64,000 bases of DNA from Streptomyces longwoodensis (GCF_001514125.1 NZ_KQ948562.1:170229-234228), one strand, 5' to 3'. Positions 8,744 through 16,916 are shown, numbered from the stretch's first letter. Notes: generated by a model from the sequence alone, not told the origin. Made by a program: numbers and translations.

Positions 8744-9046
8744 TCAGGAGGCCGTCCGCTGGGAGGCGGTGGTCTCGTCGACGACCGCGTCCTCCTGGGA
8801 GCGGTTGGCGTCGAGGTTGGCCTTCATCCGGTCCACCCGGCGCACGACCGTCTCCGAGGCCCGGTCGCGCTCCTTGCGCAGCAGGACGAAGCTGAGGGGG
8901 GCCGAGATCACCAGCGAGAGCAGGACGACCCACATGCCGTTGGAGTCGCCGAGGCCGCGCGGGACGATCCCGGAGTAGACGAGACCCCAGACGACCACGA
9001 GGCAGCCCACGAAGATCCCGAGGCGCATCAGCGTGTAGCGGAGCAT
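8744..9046 (-). CDS. Small membrane protein, DUF4229 family
   Basis: A 100-residue protein with two predicted membrane helices (about residues 8-27 and 37-57), a KERDRASE basic/acidic turn after the second helix, and a charged carboxy-terminal tail rich in Asp, Glu and Arg. This shape (MLRYTLMRLGIFVG at the start, LRKERD after helix two) matches the DUF4229 family of actinobacterial membrane proteins of unknown function. ATG 9046 is chosen because the extra 19 residues of a longer frame are not membrane-like and contain no conserved feature. It ends a leftward run of genes that starts with the menaquinone decarboxylase. Confidence 0.8.
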   Translation of the reverse strand: MLRYTLMRLGIFVGCLVVVWGLVYSGIVPRGLGDSNGMWVVLLSLVISAPLSFVLLRKERDRASETVVRRVDRMKANLDANRSQEDAVVDETTASQRTAS

Positions 9047-9151
9047 CTCAATCCACTCTTCCGATTCCAAAAAGGGACACCCTGGCAGCTTCCAGTGAAG
9101 CACGCCGGGGGACGGATCTTGGCAGGGGGTCCCGGGGGGCTGGGGCCTCCG

Positions 9152-9676
9152 TCAGCGCAGCGGCAGCAGCAGGATGACGTCGTCGCGGTCGTCGCCCGGG
9201 GCGACCCGGATCGCGTCCGGCACCCGGCCGACCTCCTTGTAGCCGCAGGAGGCGTAGAACCGCTCCAGGCCGAGGCCGCCCCGGCAGGTGAGCCGGATCG
9301 CCTCGATGCCCTCGATGCCGCGGGCCGCGTCCGCGGCGGCGGCGAGCAGGTCGCGGCCGTACCCCTTGCCCTGGTGGCGCGGGTGGACCATGACCGTGTA
9401 GAGCCACAGCCAGTGGGACATCAGCCGGTGCGTGTTGAGGGTGAGGAAGGCCGTCGCGGCGACCCGCCCGTCCGCGTCGTGCCCGACGAGCAGGCGGGTG
9501 CGGCCCTCGGCCATCGCGACCAGGTGCTTGACCAGCTCCGGCCGGACGGCCTCCGGCGTCACCGGCGGTACGAACCCGACGGAGCCCCCGGCGTTGGACA
9601 CGTCCGTCCACAGTCCGAGGACCCCGTCGCGCAGCTCGGGGGTGACGGCGGGGTCGAGGGTGAAGGTAAGGGACAC
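9152..9676 (-). CDS. GNAT-family N-acetyltransferase
   Basis: A 174-residue acetyltransferase fold. The central acetyl-CoA-binding motif is visible as VMVHPRHQGKGYGRDLLAAAAD (motif A, R/Q-x-x-G-x-G/A form), followed by the ERFYASCGYKEVGRVP beta-hairpin typical of the family. The substrate cannot be read from sequence. The GTG start lies 32 bases after the mqnE stop on the same strand, so it may be part of the menaquinone gene string, though the enzymes of that pathway need no acetyltransferase. Confidence 0.88.
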   Translation of the reverse strand: MSLTFTLDPAVTPELRDGVLGLWTDVSNAGGSVGFVPPVTPEAVRPELVKHLVAMAEGRTRLLVGHDADGRVAATAFLTLNTHRLMSHWLWLYTVMVHPRHQGKGYGRDLLAAAADAARGIEGIEAIRLTCRGGLGLERFYASCGYKEVGRVPDAIRVAPGDDRDDVILLLPLR

Positions 9677-9708
9677 GATCGCATCGTAACCCTTACCCGT
9701 TCACGGCG

Positions 9709-10872
9709 TCAGACCCGCATCGGCTGCGGCGACTCCCGGCGCGCGGGGTCCGGGCCGTCGTACTCGCGGATGATCTCGTACCGCGTGTTGCGCTCCACCG
9801 GGCGGAAGCCCGCGTCGCGGATCAGCTCCAGCAGGTCCTCGCGGGTCAGCTTGTTCGGCGTGCCGTAGTTGTCCGCGTCATGCGTGATCTTGTACTCGAC
9901 GACCGAGCCGTCCATGTCGTCCGCGCCGTGCTGGAGGGCGAGCTGCGCGGTCTGGACGCCGTGCATCACCCAGAACACCTTCACGTGCGGGACGTTGTCG
10001 AACAGCAGCCGCGAGACCGCGAAGGTCTTCAGCGCCTCCGCGCCCGTCGCCATCTGCGTGCGCGCCTGGAGCCGGTTGCGGACCTTGCCGTCCTTCACGT
10101 CCACGAAGTCGTGCTGGTAGCGCAACGGGATGAAGACCTGGAACCCGCCGGTCTCGTCCTGGAGTTCGCGCAGCCGCAGCACGTGGTCCACGCGGTGGCG
10201 CGGCTCCTCGATGTGGCCGTACAGCATGGTGCACGGGGTCTTCAGACCCTTCTCGTGCGCCAGCCGGTGGATGCGGGACCAGTCCTCCCAGTGGGTCCGG
10301 TGGTCCACGATGTGCTGCCGGACCTCCCAGTCGAAGATCTCGGCGCCGCCGCCGGTCAGCGACTCCAGACCGGCGTCGATCAGCTCGTCCAGGATCTCGC
10401 TCGCGCTCAGTCCGGAGATCGTCTCGAAGTGGTGGATCTCCGTGGCGGTGAACGCCTTCAGCGAGACGTCCGGCAGGGCCGCCTTCAGCTCGCGCAGCGA
10501 GCGCGGGTAGTAGCGCCAGGGCAGGTTCGGGTGCAGGCCGTTGACGATGTGCAGCTCGGTGAGGTTCTCGCCCTCCATCGCCTTGGCCAGCTTCACGGCC
10601 TCCTCGATGCGCATCGTGTACGCGTCCTTCTCGCCCGGCTTGCGCTGGAACGAGCAGTAGGCGCAGGACGCCGTGCACACGTTGGTCATGTTGAGGTGCC
10701 GGTTGACGTTGAAGTGCACCACGTCGCCGTTCTTGCGGGTGCGCACCTCGTGGGCCAGGCCGCCGAGCCAGGCCAGGTCGTCCGACGCGTACAGGGCGAT
10801 GCCGTCCTCGCGGGTCAGCCGCTCACCGGCCCTGACCTTCTCCTCCAGCTCGCGCTTGAGCCCGACGTCCAT
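9709..10872 (-). CDS. mqnE: Aminodeoxyfutalosine synthase MqnE (radical SAM)
   Basis: A 387-residue radical-SAM enzyme that joins 3-[(1-carboxyvinyl)oxy]benzoate to the adenosyl radical to give 6-amino-6-deoxyfutalosine, the second step of the futalosine pathway. The [4Fe-4S] cluster motif CTASCAYC (Cys66, Cys70, Cys73) follows NVNRHLNMTNVC. HIVNGLHPNLPWRYYPRS and LTGGGAEIFDWEVR are typical of MqnE rather than MqnC. ATG 10872 begins MDVGLKRELEEKVRAGERL and is preceded by AAGGTG; longer in-frame starts would run into the preceding gene. It lies 38 bases downstream of the Lrp-type regulator on the same strand. Confidence 0.95.
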   Translation of the reverse strand: MDVGLKRELEEKVRAGERLTREDGIALYASDDLAWLGGLAHEVRTRKNGDVVHFNVNRHLNMTNVCTASCAYCSFQRKPGEKDAYTMRIEEAVKLAKAMEGENLTELHIVNGLHPNLPWRYYPRSLRELKAALPDVSLKAFTATEIHHFETISGLSASEILDELIDAGLESLTGGGAEIFDWEVRQHIVDHRTHWEDWSRIHRLAHEKGLKTPCTMLYGHIEEPRHRVDHVLRLRELQDETGGFQVFIPLRYQHDFVDVKDGKVRNRLQARTQMATGAEALKTFAVSRLLFDNVPHVKVFWVMHGVQTAQLALQHGADDMDGSVVEYKITHDADNYGTPNKLTREDLLELIRDAGFRPVERNTRYEIIREYDGPDPARRESPQPMRV

Positions 10873-10910
10873 GCCCACACCTTTCTCCGACAGCCCGACC
10901 CACGGTATCC

Positions 10911-11366
10911 CTAGACCTCTTCGGGCAGTTCCCCGACCCGGTTCTCCCACTTCGTGGACAGCACGATCGTGGTACGGGTGCGGGAGACGCCCTTGGTGCC
11001 GCTGAGCCGGCGGATGATCCGCTCCAGGCCGTCCACGTCACCGGCCCGCACCTTGAGCATGAACGAGTCGTCGCCGGCGATGAACCAGCAGTCCTCGATC
11101 TCGGTGAAGTCCTTCATCCGGCGCGCCACGTCCTCGTGGTCGGCCGCGTCGGACAGCGAGATGCCGATCAGGGCGGTCACGCCGAGGCCGAGCTGGGCCG
11201 CGTTCACGGTGGCCCGGTAGCCGGTGATGACACCGGCCGCCTCCAGCCGGTTGATGCGGTCGGTGACGCTGGGTCCCGACAGGCCGACGAGGCGCCCCAG
11301 CTCCGCGTAGGAGGCCCGGCCGTTCTCCCTCAGGGCCTGGATGAGCTGCCTGTCCACCGCGTCCAT
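10911..11366 (-). CDS. Lrp/AsnC-family transcriptional regulator
   Basis: A 151-residue regulator. The amino-terminal helix-turn-helix (about 1-60, MDAVDRQLIQALRENGRASY then GLSGPSVTDRINRLEAAGVI) is followed by a RAM effector-binding domain (about 65-145, ending TTIVLSTKWENR). Such proteins form octamers that wrap DNA and sense amino acids or other small molecules. The ATG is supported by GGAAGG upstream. Its position between ubiX and mqnE in a co-directional string suggests a role in menaquinone or aromatic metabolism, which is inference. About 10-bp repeats lie directly upstream and could be its own binding array. Confidence 0.92.
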   Translation of the reverse strand: MDAVDRQLIQALRENGRASYAELGRLVGLSGPSVTDRINRLEAAGVITGYRATVNAAQLGLGVTALIGISLSDAADHEDVARRMKDFTEIEDCWFIAGDDSFMLKVRAGDVDGLERIIRRLSGTKGVSRTRTTIVLSTKWENRVGELPEEV

Positions 11367-11403
11367 GCGATCGAAGCCTTCCGGTGAAAGTCGCTTTTCG
11401 GTT

Positions 11404-11475
11404 GAGGTGTTGCGAGGTGCTGCGAAGTACGGGGTGTTGCGGAGTACGGGGTGGTACGAGGTGCTGCGGGGTACC
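11404..11475 (-). repeat. Phased ~10-bp repeats upstream of the Lrp-type gene
   Basis: On the plus strand GAGGTGTTGC, GAGGTGCTGC (11404-11423) and GAGGTGCTGC (11458-11467) alternate with GAAGTACGGGGTG and GGAGTACGGGGTG. Units recur about every 9-10 bases, one DNA turn. The stretch lies between ubiX and the Lrp-type gene and fits a multi-site operator for a wrapping regulator. Confidence 0.5.
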
Positions 11476-11487
11476 GCGAGGTGCCGG

Positions 11488-12171
11488 CTACCGGGTCGGT
11501 GCGGGTGCCGCACCGCCGCCCAGTTCGCCCTTCCAGCGCCGGTACAGGCCGTGCTCGACGCCCGCCGCGTCCAGCACCCGCCCGGCCACGAAGTCCACCA
11601 GGTCCTGGATGTGCGTGGCACCGGCGTAGAAGCCGGGTGAGGCCGGTACGACACTCGCCCCGGCGTCGTCCAGCGCGACGAGGTGGCGCAGCGTCTGGCC
11701 GTTCAGCGGGGTCTCCCGCACGGCCACCACCAGCTTGCGGCGCTCCTTCAGTGTGACGCTCGCCGCCCGCTGCAGCAGGTCCTTCGACAGCCCCAGCGCC
11801 ACACCCGCGACGCACTCCGTCGAGGCCGGCACGATCAGCATGCCCTTGACCGGGTACGACCCGGACGACGGCCCGGCGGCCAGGTCCCCGGGGTTCCAGT
11901 ACCGCACGTCGTCGAGGGCGGGGGCGAAGGTGTCGGGCTTGCCGTCGGCCCCGCGGGCCAGCCATGCGCCCAGGTCGTCCCGCCAGTGGGCGTCACGGAA
12001 GGAGATGCCGGTCTCGTCCAGCAGCGTCAGCCGCGACGCCCGGCTGACCACCAGGTCGACGCTCTCCCCGGCGGCGATCAGCGCCCGCAGCACGGCGGCC
12101 GCGTAGGGCGTCCCGGAGGCCCCGGACACCCCCACGATCCAAGGCGCGCGCTGCTTTTCTCCTGCGTTCAC
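11488..12171 (-). CDS. ubiX: Flavin prenyltransferase UbiX/MqnM
   Basis: A 227-residue UbiX-family protein that prenylates FMN to make the cofactor of UbiD-type decarboxylases. The amino-terminal GVSGASGTPYAAAVLRAL FMN loop, the central VPASTECVAGVALGLSKDLLQRAA segment and RRKLVVAVRETPLN are family hallmarks. In Streptomyces the UbiX/UbiD pair next to a UbiA-type enzyme carries out the late futalosine-pathway steps (MqnM, MqnL, MqnP). The GTG at 12171 is the only start that keeps the FMN loop. It has no clear Shine-Dalgarno sequence, but TAGGCT lies six bases upstream. The neighbouring mqnL and mqnP genes strengthen the assignment. Confidence 0.93.
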   Translation of the reverse strand: MNAGEKQRAPWIVGVSGASGTPYAAAVLRALIAAGESVDLVVSRASRLTLLDETGISFRDAHWRDDLGAWLARGADGKPDTFAPALDDVRYWNPGDLAAGPSSGSYPVKGMLIVPASTECVAGVALGLSKDLLQRAASVTLKERRKLVVAVRETPLNGQTLRHLVALDDAGASVVPASPGFYAGATHIQDLVDFVAGRVLDAAGVEHGLYRRWKGELGGGAAPAPTR

Positions 12172-12177
12172 ACGACG

Positions 12178-12183
12178 AGCCTA
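12178..12183 (-). promoter_or_regulatory. -10 box TAGGCT before ubiX, possible leaderless start
   Basis: TAGGCT on the minus strand is separated by six bases from the GTG of ubiX, which lacks a ribosome-binding site. No good -35 element is visible, so this rests on spacing and the missing Shine-Dalgarno sequence. Confidence 0.35.
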
Positions 12184-12282
12184 CCGGCGCGTCGCACCGG
12201 ACCGCGGACCGCCCGCACTCCCGCGGGCCCGCACCCGCCTCCGGCACCACGCGGCGCCCCCGGTCCGGGCCCGAGATACCCC

Positions 12283-13185
12283 CTAAGGCGTGAGCCCCCG
12301 CACCAGCAGGTCCAGCAGCGCGCACACGAACAGGGCGATGCCGATGAAGCCGTTGACGCTGAAGAAGGCGCGGTTCAGGCGGGACAGGTCGTGCGGGCGG
12401 ACCAGGGAGTGCTCGTAGACGAAGGCGCCCGCGACGATCAGCAGGCCCAGCCAGAAGAAGGCGCCCGCGTCGGTGGCGACGGCGTACCAGGCGAACAGGG
12501 CCGTGGTGACCACGTGGCACCCGCGCGCCGCCCAGATCGCGGCCGGGATGCCGAAGCGGGCCGGGACCGAGCGCACGCCGATCCGCCGGTCGGTCTCCAC
12601 GTCCTGGCAGGCGTAGATGAGGTCGAAGCCGCCGATCCAGATGCCCACCGCGAGGCCGAGGATCACCGCGTCCCAGGACCACTCGCCGCTGATCGCGAGC
12701 CAGCCGCCGATCGGGCCCATCGCCTGGGCGAGACCCAGGATGGCCTGCGGGAAGTTCGTGAACCGCTTGCCGTACGGGTACACCACCATCGGGACCACGG
12801 CCACGGGTGCGAGCGCCAGGCACAGCGGGTTCAGCAGCGCGGCCGCGCCGAGGAACACCACCAGGGCGATCACCGCGCCGGTCCAGGCGTGCCGGACGGA
12901 CATCGCGCCGGTGACCAGCTCCCGCTGCGCGGTGCGCGGGTTGCGGGCGTCGATCTCGCGGTCGATGATCCGGTTGACCGCCATGGCGAAGGTGCGCAGG
13001 CCCACCATGCAGACGGTGACCAGCAGCAGCCGGCCCCAGTGGATGTTGCGGTCCCAGGCGTACATCGCGGTCAGCGAGGCGATGTAGGCGAAGGGCAGCG
13101 CGAACACGGAGTGCTCGATCATCACCAGGCGCAGGAACGCCTTGGTGCGCCCCGGCGTGGGGATCGCGGCGGACGCGGAGCTCAC
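12283..13185 (-). CDS. mqnP: UbiA-family prenyltransferase MqnP
   Basis: A 300-residue integral membrane prenyltransferase that attaches the polyprenyl chain to the dihydroxynaphthoate product of the futalosine pathway. The first aspartate-rich motif is NRIIDREIDARN and the second is QDVETDRR; about eight hydrophobic helices surround them. YPYGKRFTNFPQAILGLAQA matches the UbiA/MqnP family. The GTG start at 13185 overlaps the mqnL stop as GTGA, giving the usual 300-residue length. Upstream alternatives would lie inside mqnL. The coupling with mqnL and the nearby ubiX makes the pathway assignment strong. Confidence 0.93.
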   Translation of the reverse strand: MSSASAAIPTPGRTKAFLRLVMIEHSVFALPFAYIASLTAMYAWDRNIHWGRLLLVTVCMVGLRTFAMAVNRIIDREIDARNPRTAQRELVTGAMSVRHAWTGAVIALVVFLGAAALLNPLCLALAPVAVVPMVVYPYGKRFTNFPQAILGLAQAMGPIGGWLAISGEWSWDAVILGLAVGIWIGGFDLIYACQDVETDRRIGVRSVPARFGIPAAIWAARGCHVVTTALFAWYAVATDAGAFFWLGLLIVAGAFVYEHSLVRPHDLSRLNRAFFSVNGFIGIALFVCALLDLLVRGLTP

Positions 13186-14633
13186 AGGCCGTACTCCTTC
13201 CAGCGGCGGTCGACCAGGGCCGCGGTGTCCGGGTCGGACAGGACCATCTCGGGCCACCCGCCGTCGCGCGTGTATCCCTCCTCCGGCCACTTCCGCGTCG
13301 CGTCGATGCCCGCCTTGCCGCCCCAGAACTGCTGGTAGGAGGCGTGGTCCAGGTGGTCGACGGGGCCCTCGACCACCGTGAGGTCGCGGGCGTAGTCGGT
13401 GTTGCCGAGGGCGCGCCAGGCGACCTCGTGCAGGTCGTGCACGTCGCAGTCGGCGTCGACGACCACAATCAGCTTGGTCAGCGACATCATGTGCGCGCCC
13501 CAGACGGCGTGCATCACCTTCTGGGCGTGCTTGGGGTACTTCTTGTCGATCGAGACGATCGCGCAGTTGTGGAAGCCGCCGGCCTCGGGCAGGTGGTAGT
13601 CCACGATGTCCGGGACGATGATCTTCAGCAGGGGCAGGAAGAAGCGTTCCGTGGCGCGGCCCAGCGGCCCGTCCTCGGTCGGGGGGCGGCCCACGACGAT
13701 CGACTGGAGCAGGGGCTTGCGGCGCATCGTGACGCAGTCGATGGTCAGCGCCGGGAAGGGCTCCTGCGGGGTGTAGAAGCCGGTGTGGTCGCCGAAGGGG
13801 CCCTCGGGCCGCATCTCGCCGGGCTCCAGCCAGCCCTCCAGGACGACCTCGGCCTGCGCGGGCACCTGGAGCGGGACCGTCTTGCAGTCGACCATCTCGA
13901 TGCGCTTGCCCGCGACGAACCCGGCGAAGAGGTACTCGTCGATGTCGCCGGGCAGGGGGGCGGTGGAGGCGTAGGTGACGGCGGGCGGGCAGCCGAAGGC
14001 GATGGCCACGGGCAGCCGCTCGCCGCGCCGGGCGGCGACCTGGTAGTGGTTGCGGCTGTCCTTGTGGATCTGCCAGTGCATGCCGATGGTGCGCTTGTCG
14101 TGGCGCTGGAGGCGGTACAGGCCGAGGTTGCGGATCCCGGTCTCCGGGTCCTTGGTGTGGGTGAGTCCGAGGTTGAAGAAGGAGCCGCCGTCCTGGGGCC
14201 AGGTGAACAGCGCGGGCAGCCGGTCGAGGTCGACGTCGTCACCGCGCAGGACGACCTCCTGCACGGGGGCGTCCTTGACCTTCTTCGGCGGCACGTGGGT
14301 CATCGCGCCGAGCTTGCCGAACGCCTCGCGCACGCCCACGAACCCGTGCGGCAGCTCGGGCCGCAGCAGCCCGCCGATCTTGTCGGAGATGTCGCCGTAC
14401 GACGCCAGCCCGAGCGCCTTGAGCAGGCGGCGGTCGGTGCCGAAGACGTTCATGGCGAGCGGCATGTCGGAGCCGCGCACGTTCTCGAAGAGCAGCGCGG
14501 GCCCGCCGGACTTCTGGACCCGGTCGACGATCTCCCCGACCTCCAGGTACGGATCGACCTCCGCCTTGACGCGCTTGAGGTCGCCTTCGCGTTCCAGTGC
14601 CCTCAGCAGGGAACGAAGATCGTCGTAAGCCAT
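13182..14633 (-). CDS. mqnL: UbiD-family decarboxylase MqnL (menaquinone pathway)
   Basis: A 483-residue UbiD-type decarboxylase using the prenyl-FMN made by UbiX to remove the carboxyl group of the prenylated naphthoate. It begins MAYDDLRSLLRALEREGDLKRV; it keeps the family segments GGPALLFENVRG, TWPQDGGSFFNLGLT, RRGERLPVAIAFGCPPA and EGPFGDHTGFYTPQE (the acidic E-x-PFGDHTG active-site motif). Length fits the family. It is first in a leftward run: mqnL, mqnP (four-base overlap), ubiX, lrp, mqnE. Longer in-frame starts have no homology and lack a ribosome-binding site. Confidence 0.94.
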   Translation of the reverse strand: MAYDDLRSLLRALEREGDLKRVKAEVDPYLEVGEIVDRVQKSGGPALLFENVRGSDMPLAMNVFGTDRRLLKALGLASYGDISDKIGGLLRPELPHGFVGVREAFGKLGAMTHVPPKKVKDAPVQEVVLRGDDVDLDRLPALFTWPQDGGSFFNLGLTHTKDPETGIRNLGLYRLQRHDKRTIGMHWQIHKDSRNHYQVAARRGERLPVAIAFGCPPAVTYASTAPLPGDIDEYLFAGFVAGKRIEMVDCKTVPLQVPAQAEVVLEGWLEPGEMRPEGPFGDHTGFYTPQEPFPALTIDCVTMRRKPLLQSIVVGRPPTEDGPLGRATERFFLPLLKIIVPDIVDYHLPEAGGFHNCAIVSIDKKYPKHAQKVMHAVWGAHMMSLTKLIVVVDADCDVHDLHEVAWRALGNTDYARDLTVVEGPVDHLDHASYQQFWGGKAGIDATRKWPEEGYTRDGGWPEMVLSDPDTAALVDRRWKEYGL

Positions 14634-14828
14634 GCGTCCCAGTATCGCCGAGGCCCCCGCCCGTCCCGCGCGCGGGGCCGCCCGTGGCCGGCCGGGCCAG
14701 CCGTCCCTTTGTCCCGCTATGGCCCCGCCCCGGCCGCCGGGTGGGAGGGGTTCGCGCCCACCCGCTACCCTGTGCGCGTCATCGGGGCCCTCGGGGCCCC
14801 GCAACCGTCTCCTGGGGGTCGCACCACC

Positions 14829-15218
14829 ATGTTCCGGCTGTTGATGTACCTCGTGCCGCTGGCGCTGACGATCTTCGCGTTCATCGACTGCCTGAACACG
14901 CCCGAGGACGAGGCCCGGCACCTGCCGAAGATCGCCTGGGTGTTCATCATCCTGCTGTTCTGGATCGTCGGCCCGATCGCGTGGCTGGCCGCGGGCAAGG
15001 TCCGCACCGTGCCGGCGGGCGGGCGCACACCCTCCGAGTGGCACCGCAACCACCGCCCGCAGTACGTCGCACCCGACGACAACCCCGAGTTCCTGAAGTC
15101 CCTCGCCGAGGAGAACAAGCGCGACGAGGCGCTGCTGAAGGACTGGGAGGCGGACCTGCGCCGCCGCGAGGAGGAGCTGCGCCGCAAGGAGCGGGGCGAG
15201 GACACGCAGGGTTCCTGA
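14829..15218 (+). CDS. Membrane protein with phospholipase D amino-terminal (PLDc_N) domain
   Basis: A 129-residue protein with two membrane helices: residues 1-20 (MFRLLMYLVPLALTIFAFID) and about 36-55 (IAWVFIILLFWIVGPIAWLA). The intervening CLNTPEDEARHLPK loop fits the PLDc_N domain, often found alone in actinobacteria. The tail (about 90-125) is strongly charged and likely a coiled coil (EENKRDEALLKDWEADLRRR). It has no phosphodiesterase domain, so it is not a phospholipase. A GGGGGT ribosome-binding site precedes the ATG, and TACCCT at 14765-14770 may be its -10 box. Function unknown. Confidence 0.85.
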   Translation: MFRLLMYLVPLALTIFAFIDCLNTPEDEARHLPKIAWVFIILLFWIVGPIAWLAAGKVRTVPAGGRTPSEWHRNHRPQYVAPDDNPEFLKSLAEENKRDEALLKDWEADLRRREEELRRKERGEDTQGS

Positions 15219-15271
15219 CAGGACGTTCCCGACGGGGCCCGCGGCCGCCCGGCGCACCGCTTGCGCTTGTT

Positions 15272-15300
15272 CGATGACCGTCGTAGTTTGACGGTCATCG
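15272..15300. promoter_or_regulatory. Perfect 11-bp inverted repeat before the quinone oxidoreductase gene
   Basis: CGATGACCGTC (15272-15282) and GACGGTCATCG (15290-15300) are exact inverted copies separated by seven bases, ending 43 bases before the oxidoreductase ATG. No T run follows, so an operator is more likely than a terminator, though it also lies behind the PLDc_N gene. Confidence 0.55.
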
Positions 15301-15343
15301 TATTTCTACGGCCCCGCTCCCCTGCCGGAAGGACGGCTGCAGC

Positions 15344-16342
15344 ATGCGCGCGATCGAGTTCCAGGAGTACGGCGGCCCCGAGGTGCTGCGGGTCGTGGAC
15401 GCCGAGGTGCCCGAGCCGGGCCCGGGCCGGGTGAGCGTGGACGTGGCCTGGGCGGGGGTCAACTTCGCCGACCTGAAAGCGCGTTCCGAGGGGTACCGGG
15501 TGCCCGCGCTCCCCCACCGCCCCGGCCTGGAGGTCTCCGGCCGCGTCCGGGCCGTCGGCGCGGGCGTGACGGGGCTCGCCGTCGGCCAGGAGGTGGCCGC
15601 GCTGACCGAGGGCGGGGCGTACGCCGAGGTCGTCGTGGCCGACGCGGTGACCGTCTTCCCGGTCCCGGCCGGCGTGGACCTGCGCACGGCGGCCACCCTG
15701 CCGACCGTGCTGCCGACGGCGTACGCGCTGCTGCACTCCGTGGGCCGGCTCCAGCCCGGCGAGAGCGTGCTCGTGCAGGGCGCGGCGGGCGGGGTCGGCA
15801 CGGTGGCGGGCCAGCTGGCGCGCGCGGCGGGCGCGGGGGCGGTGTACGGGGTGGTGTCGTCGGAGTCCAAGGCGCGGTACGCCCGCGAGCACGGCTACGA
15901 CGAGGTGTACGTCGGGGACGTCGAGGCCGACCCGGGAACGGACGGCCTGCCCGCGTGGGTGCGGGCGGCCACCGGCGGCCGGGGCGTGGACCTCGCCCTC
16001 GACGCGGTCGGCGGGGAGACCTTCCGGCAGTCCCTGGCCTCGCTGGCGGTCTTCGGGCGGCTGGTCTCCTTCGGCAACGCGAGCTCGGCCGAGCCGTGGC
16101 ACGTGGGGCAGCCGGAGCTGTACCCGGGCGGCCGCTCGGTCGGCGGCTTCTCCATCCTGTCCCTCGCGCAGACCTCCCCGGCCGACCTGCGGGCGCTGGC
16201 GGAGCGGGCGTTCGCCACGGCGGTCGACGGGACCGTGACCCTGCCGGTCACCGCGGAGTTCGACCTGGCGGACGCGGCGGAGGCCCACCGGCTGATGGGC
16301 ACCCGGGCCAGCACCGGCAAGCTGCTGCTGCGGGTCGGCTGA
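15344..16342 (+). CDS. Quinone oxidoreductase-like medium-chain dehydrogenase
   Basis: A 332-residue MDR-superfamily reductase, zeta-crystallin/quinone oxidoreductase type, expected to reduce quinones or enones with NADPH. The catalytic domain begins MRAIEFQEYGGPEVLRVVD. The nucleotide-binding motif is VQGAAGGVGTVAGQLARAAG (AxxGGVG), followed by the GGRGVDLALDAVGGE segment. It lacks the zinc-ligand Cys/His set of alcohol dehydrogenases. GGAAGG lies 12 bases before the ATG. The perfect inverted repeat just upstream suggests control by a nearby or distant repressor. Confidence 0.9.
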   Translation: MRAIEFQEYGGPEVLRVVDAEVPEPGPGRVSVDVAWAGVNFADLKARSEGYRVPALPHRPGLEVSGRVRAVGAGVTGLAVGQEVAALTEGGAYAEVVVADAVTVFPVPAGVDLRTAATLPTVLPTAYALLHSVGRLQPGESVLVQGAAGGVGTVAGQLARAAGAGAVYGVVSSESKARYAREHGYDEVYVGDVEADPGTDGLPAWVRAATGGRGVDLALDAVGGETFRQSLASLAVFGRLVSFGNASSAEPWHVGQPELYPGGRSVGGFSILSLAQTSPADLRALAERAFATAVDGTVTLPVTAEFDLADAAEAHRLMGTRASTGKLLLRVG

Positions 16343-16403
16343 GCGGCCCGGCCGTCGGCGGGCACCAGCGGAGCGGGCACGACGAGGACGGGAGACCGGA
16401 CGC

Positions 16404-16853
16404 ATGGACCAGGCACAGGCACGTGAGTGGCTCGCCACGGCGGTGGCGGAGGCGCGGGCCGGGCTCGCCGAGGGCGGCGTCCCCATCGGCGCCGCCCTCC
16501 ACGGCCCCGACGGCACCCTGCTGGGCCGCGGCCACAACCGCCGCGTCCAGGACGGCGACCCCTCGGCCCACGCGGAGACCGCCGCGTTCCGCGCGGCCGG
16601 CCGGCAGCGGACCTACCGCGGCACCACGATGGTCACCACGCTGTCGCCCTGCTGGTACTGCTCGGGCCTGGTCCGCCAGTTCGGCATCTCCCGGGTGGTG
16701 ATCGGCGAGGCCGACACCTTCCACGGCGGCCACGACTGGCTGGCCGCACACGGCGTGGAGATCGTCCTCCTGGACGACCCCGAGTGCGTCGCGATGATGC
16801 GCGCCTTCATCGAGAGCGACCCGGAGCTGTGGCACGAGGACATCGGCGCGTGA
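16404..16853 (+). CDS. Cytosine-deaminase-like zinc nucleobase deaminase
   Basis: A 149-residue enzyme of the cytidine/deoxycytidylate deaminase superfamily. The zinc site is complete: HAE (His56, proton-shuttling Glu58) and SPCWYC (Cys83, Cys86). Length and details such as EGGVPIGAALHGPDGTLLGR, GRGHNRRVQ and the carboxy-terminal DPELWHEDIG end closely resemble yeast-type cytosine deaminase (Fcy1), which makes uracil and ammonia from cytosine. I infer a nucleobase substrate; guanine or a modified base cannot be excluded. The ATG has GGGAGACC upstream. It follows the quinone oxidoreductase by 61 bases on the same strand and may be cotranscribed with it. Confidence 0.88.
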   Translation: MDQAQAREWLATAVAEARAGLAEGGVPIGAALHGPDGTLLGRGHNRRVQDGDPSAHAETAAFRAAGRQRTYRGTTMVTTLSPCWYCSGLVRQFGISRVVIGEADTFHGGHDWLAAHGVEIVLLDDPECVAMMRAFIESDPELWHEDIGA

Positions 16854-16869
16854 CCGGCGCCGGACCGTC

Positions 16870-16916
16870 CTAGGCCGTGTCCGCAAAGTCCCGCCTGCCC
16901 TGCGGACACGACCTAG
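16870..16916. terminator. Hairpin between convergent genes
   Basis: CTAGGCCGTGTCCGCA (16870-16885) pairs with TGCGGACACGACCTAG (16901-16916) with one mismatch around a 15-base loop. It lies between the 3' ends of two convergent genes, so a bidirectional terminator is the simplest reading. Its left arm also resembles insertion-sequence ends as I remember them, but no transposase or target duplication is present. Confidence 0.55.

Noticed and set aside
13344-15218. 624-codon frame joining the antisense of mqnL to the PLDc_N gene
   Set aside because: Only the part from 14829 is protein-like; the rest is antisense of the decarboxylase.
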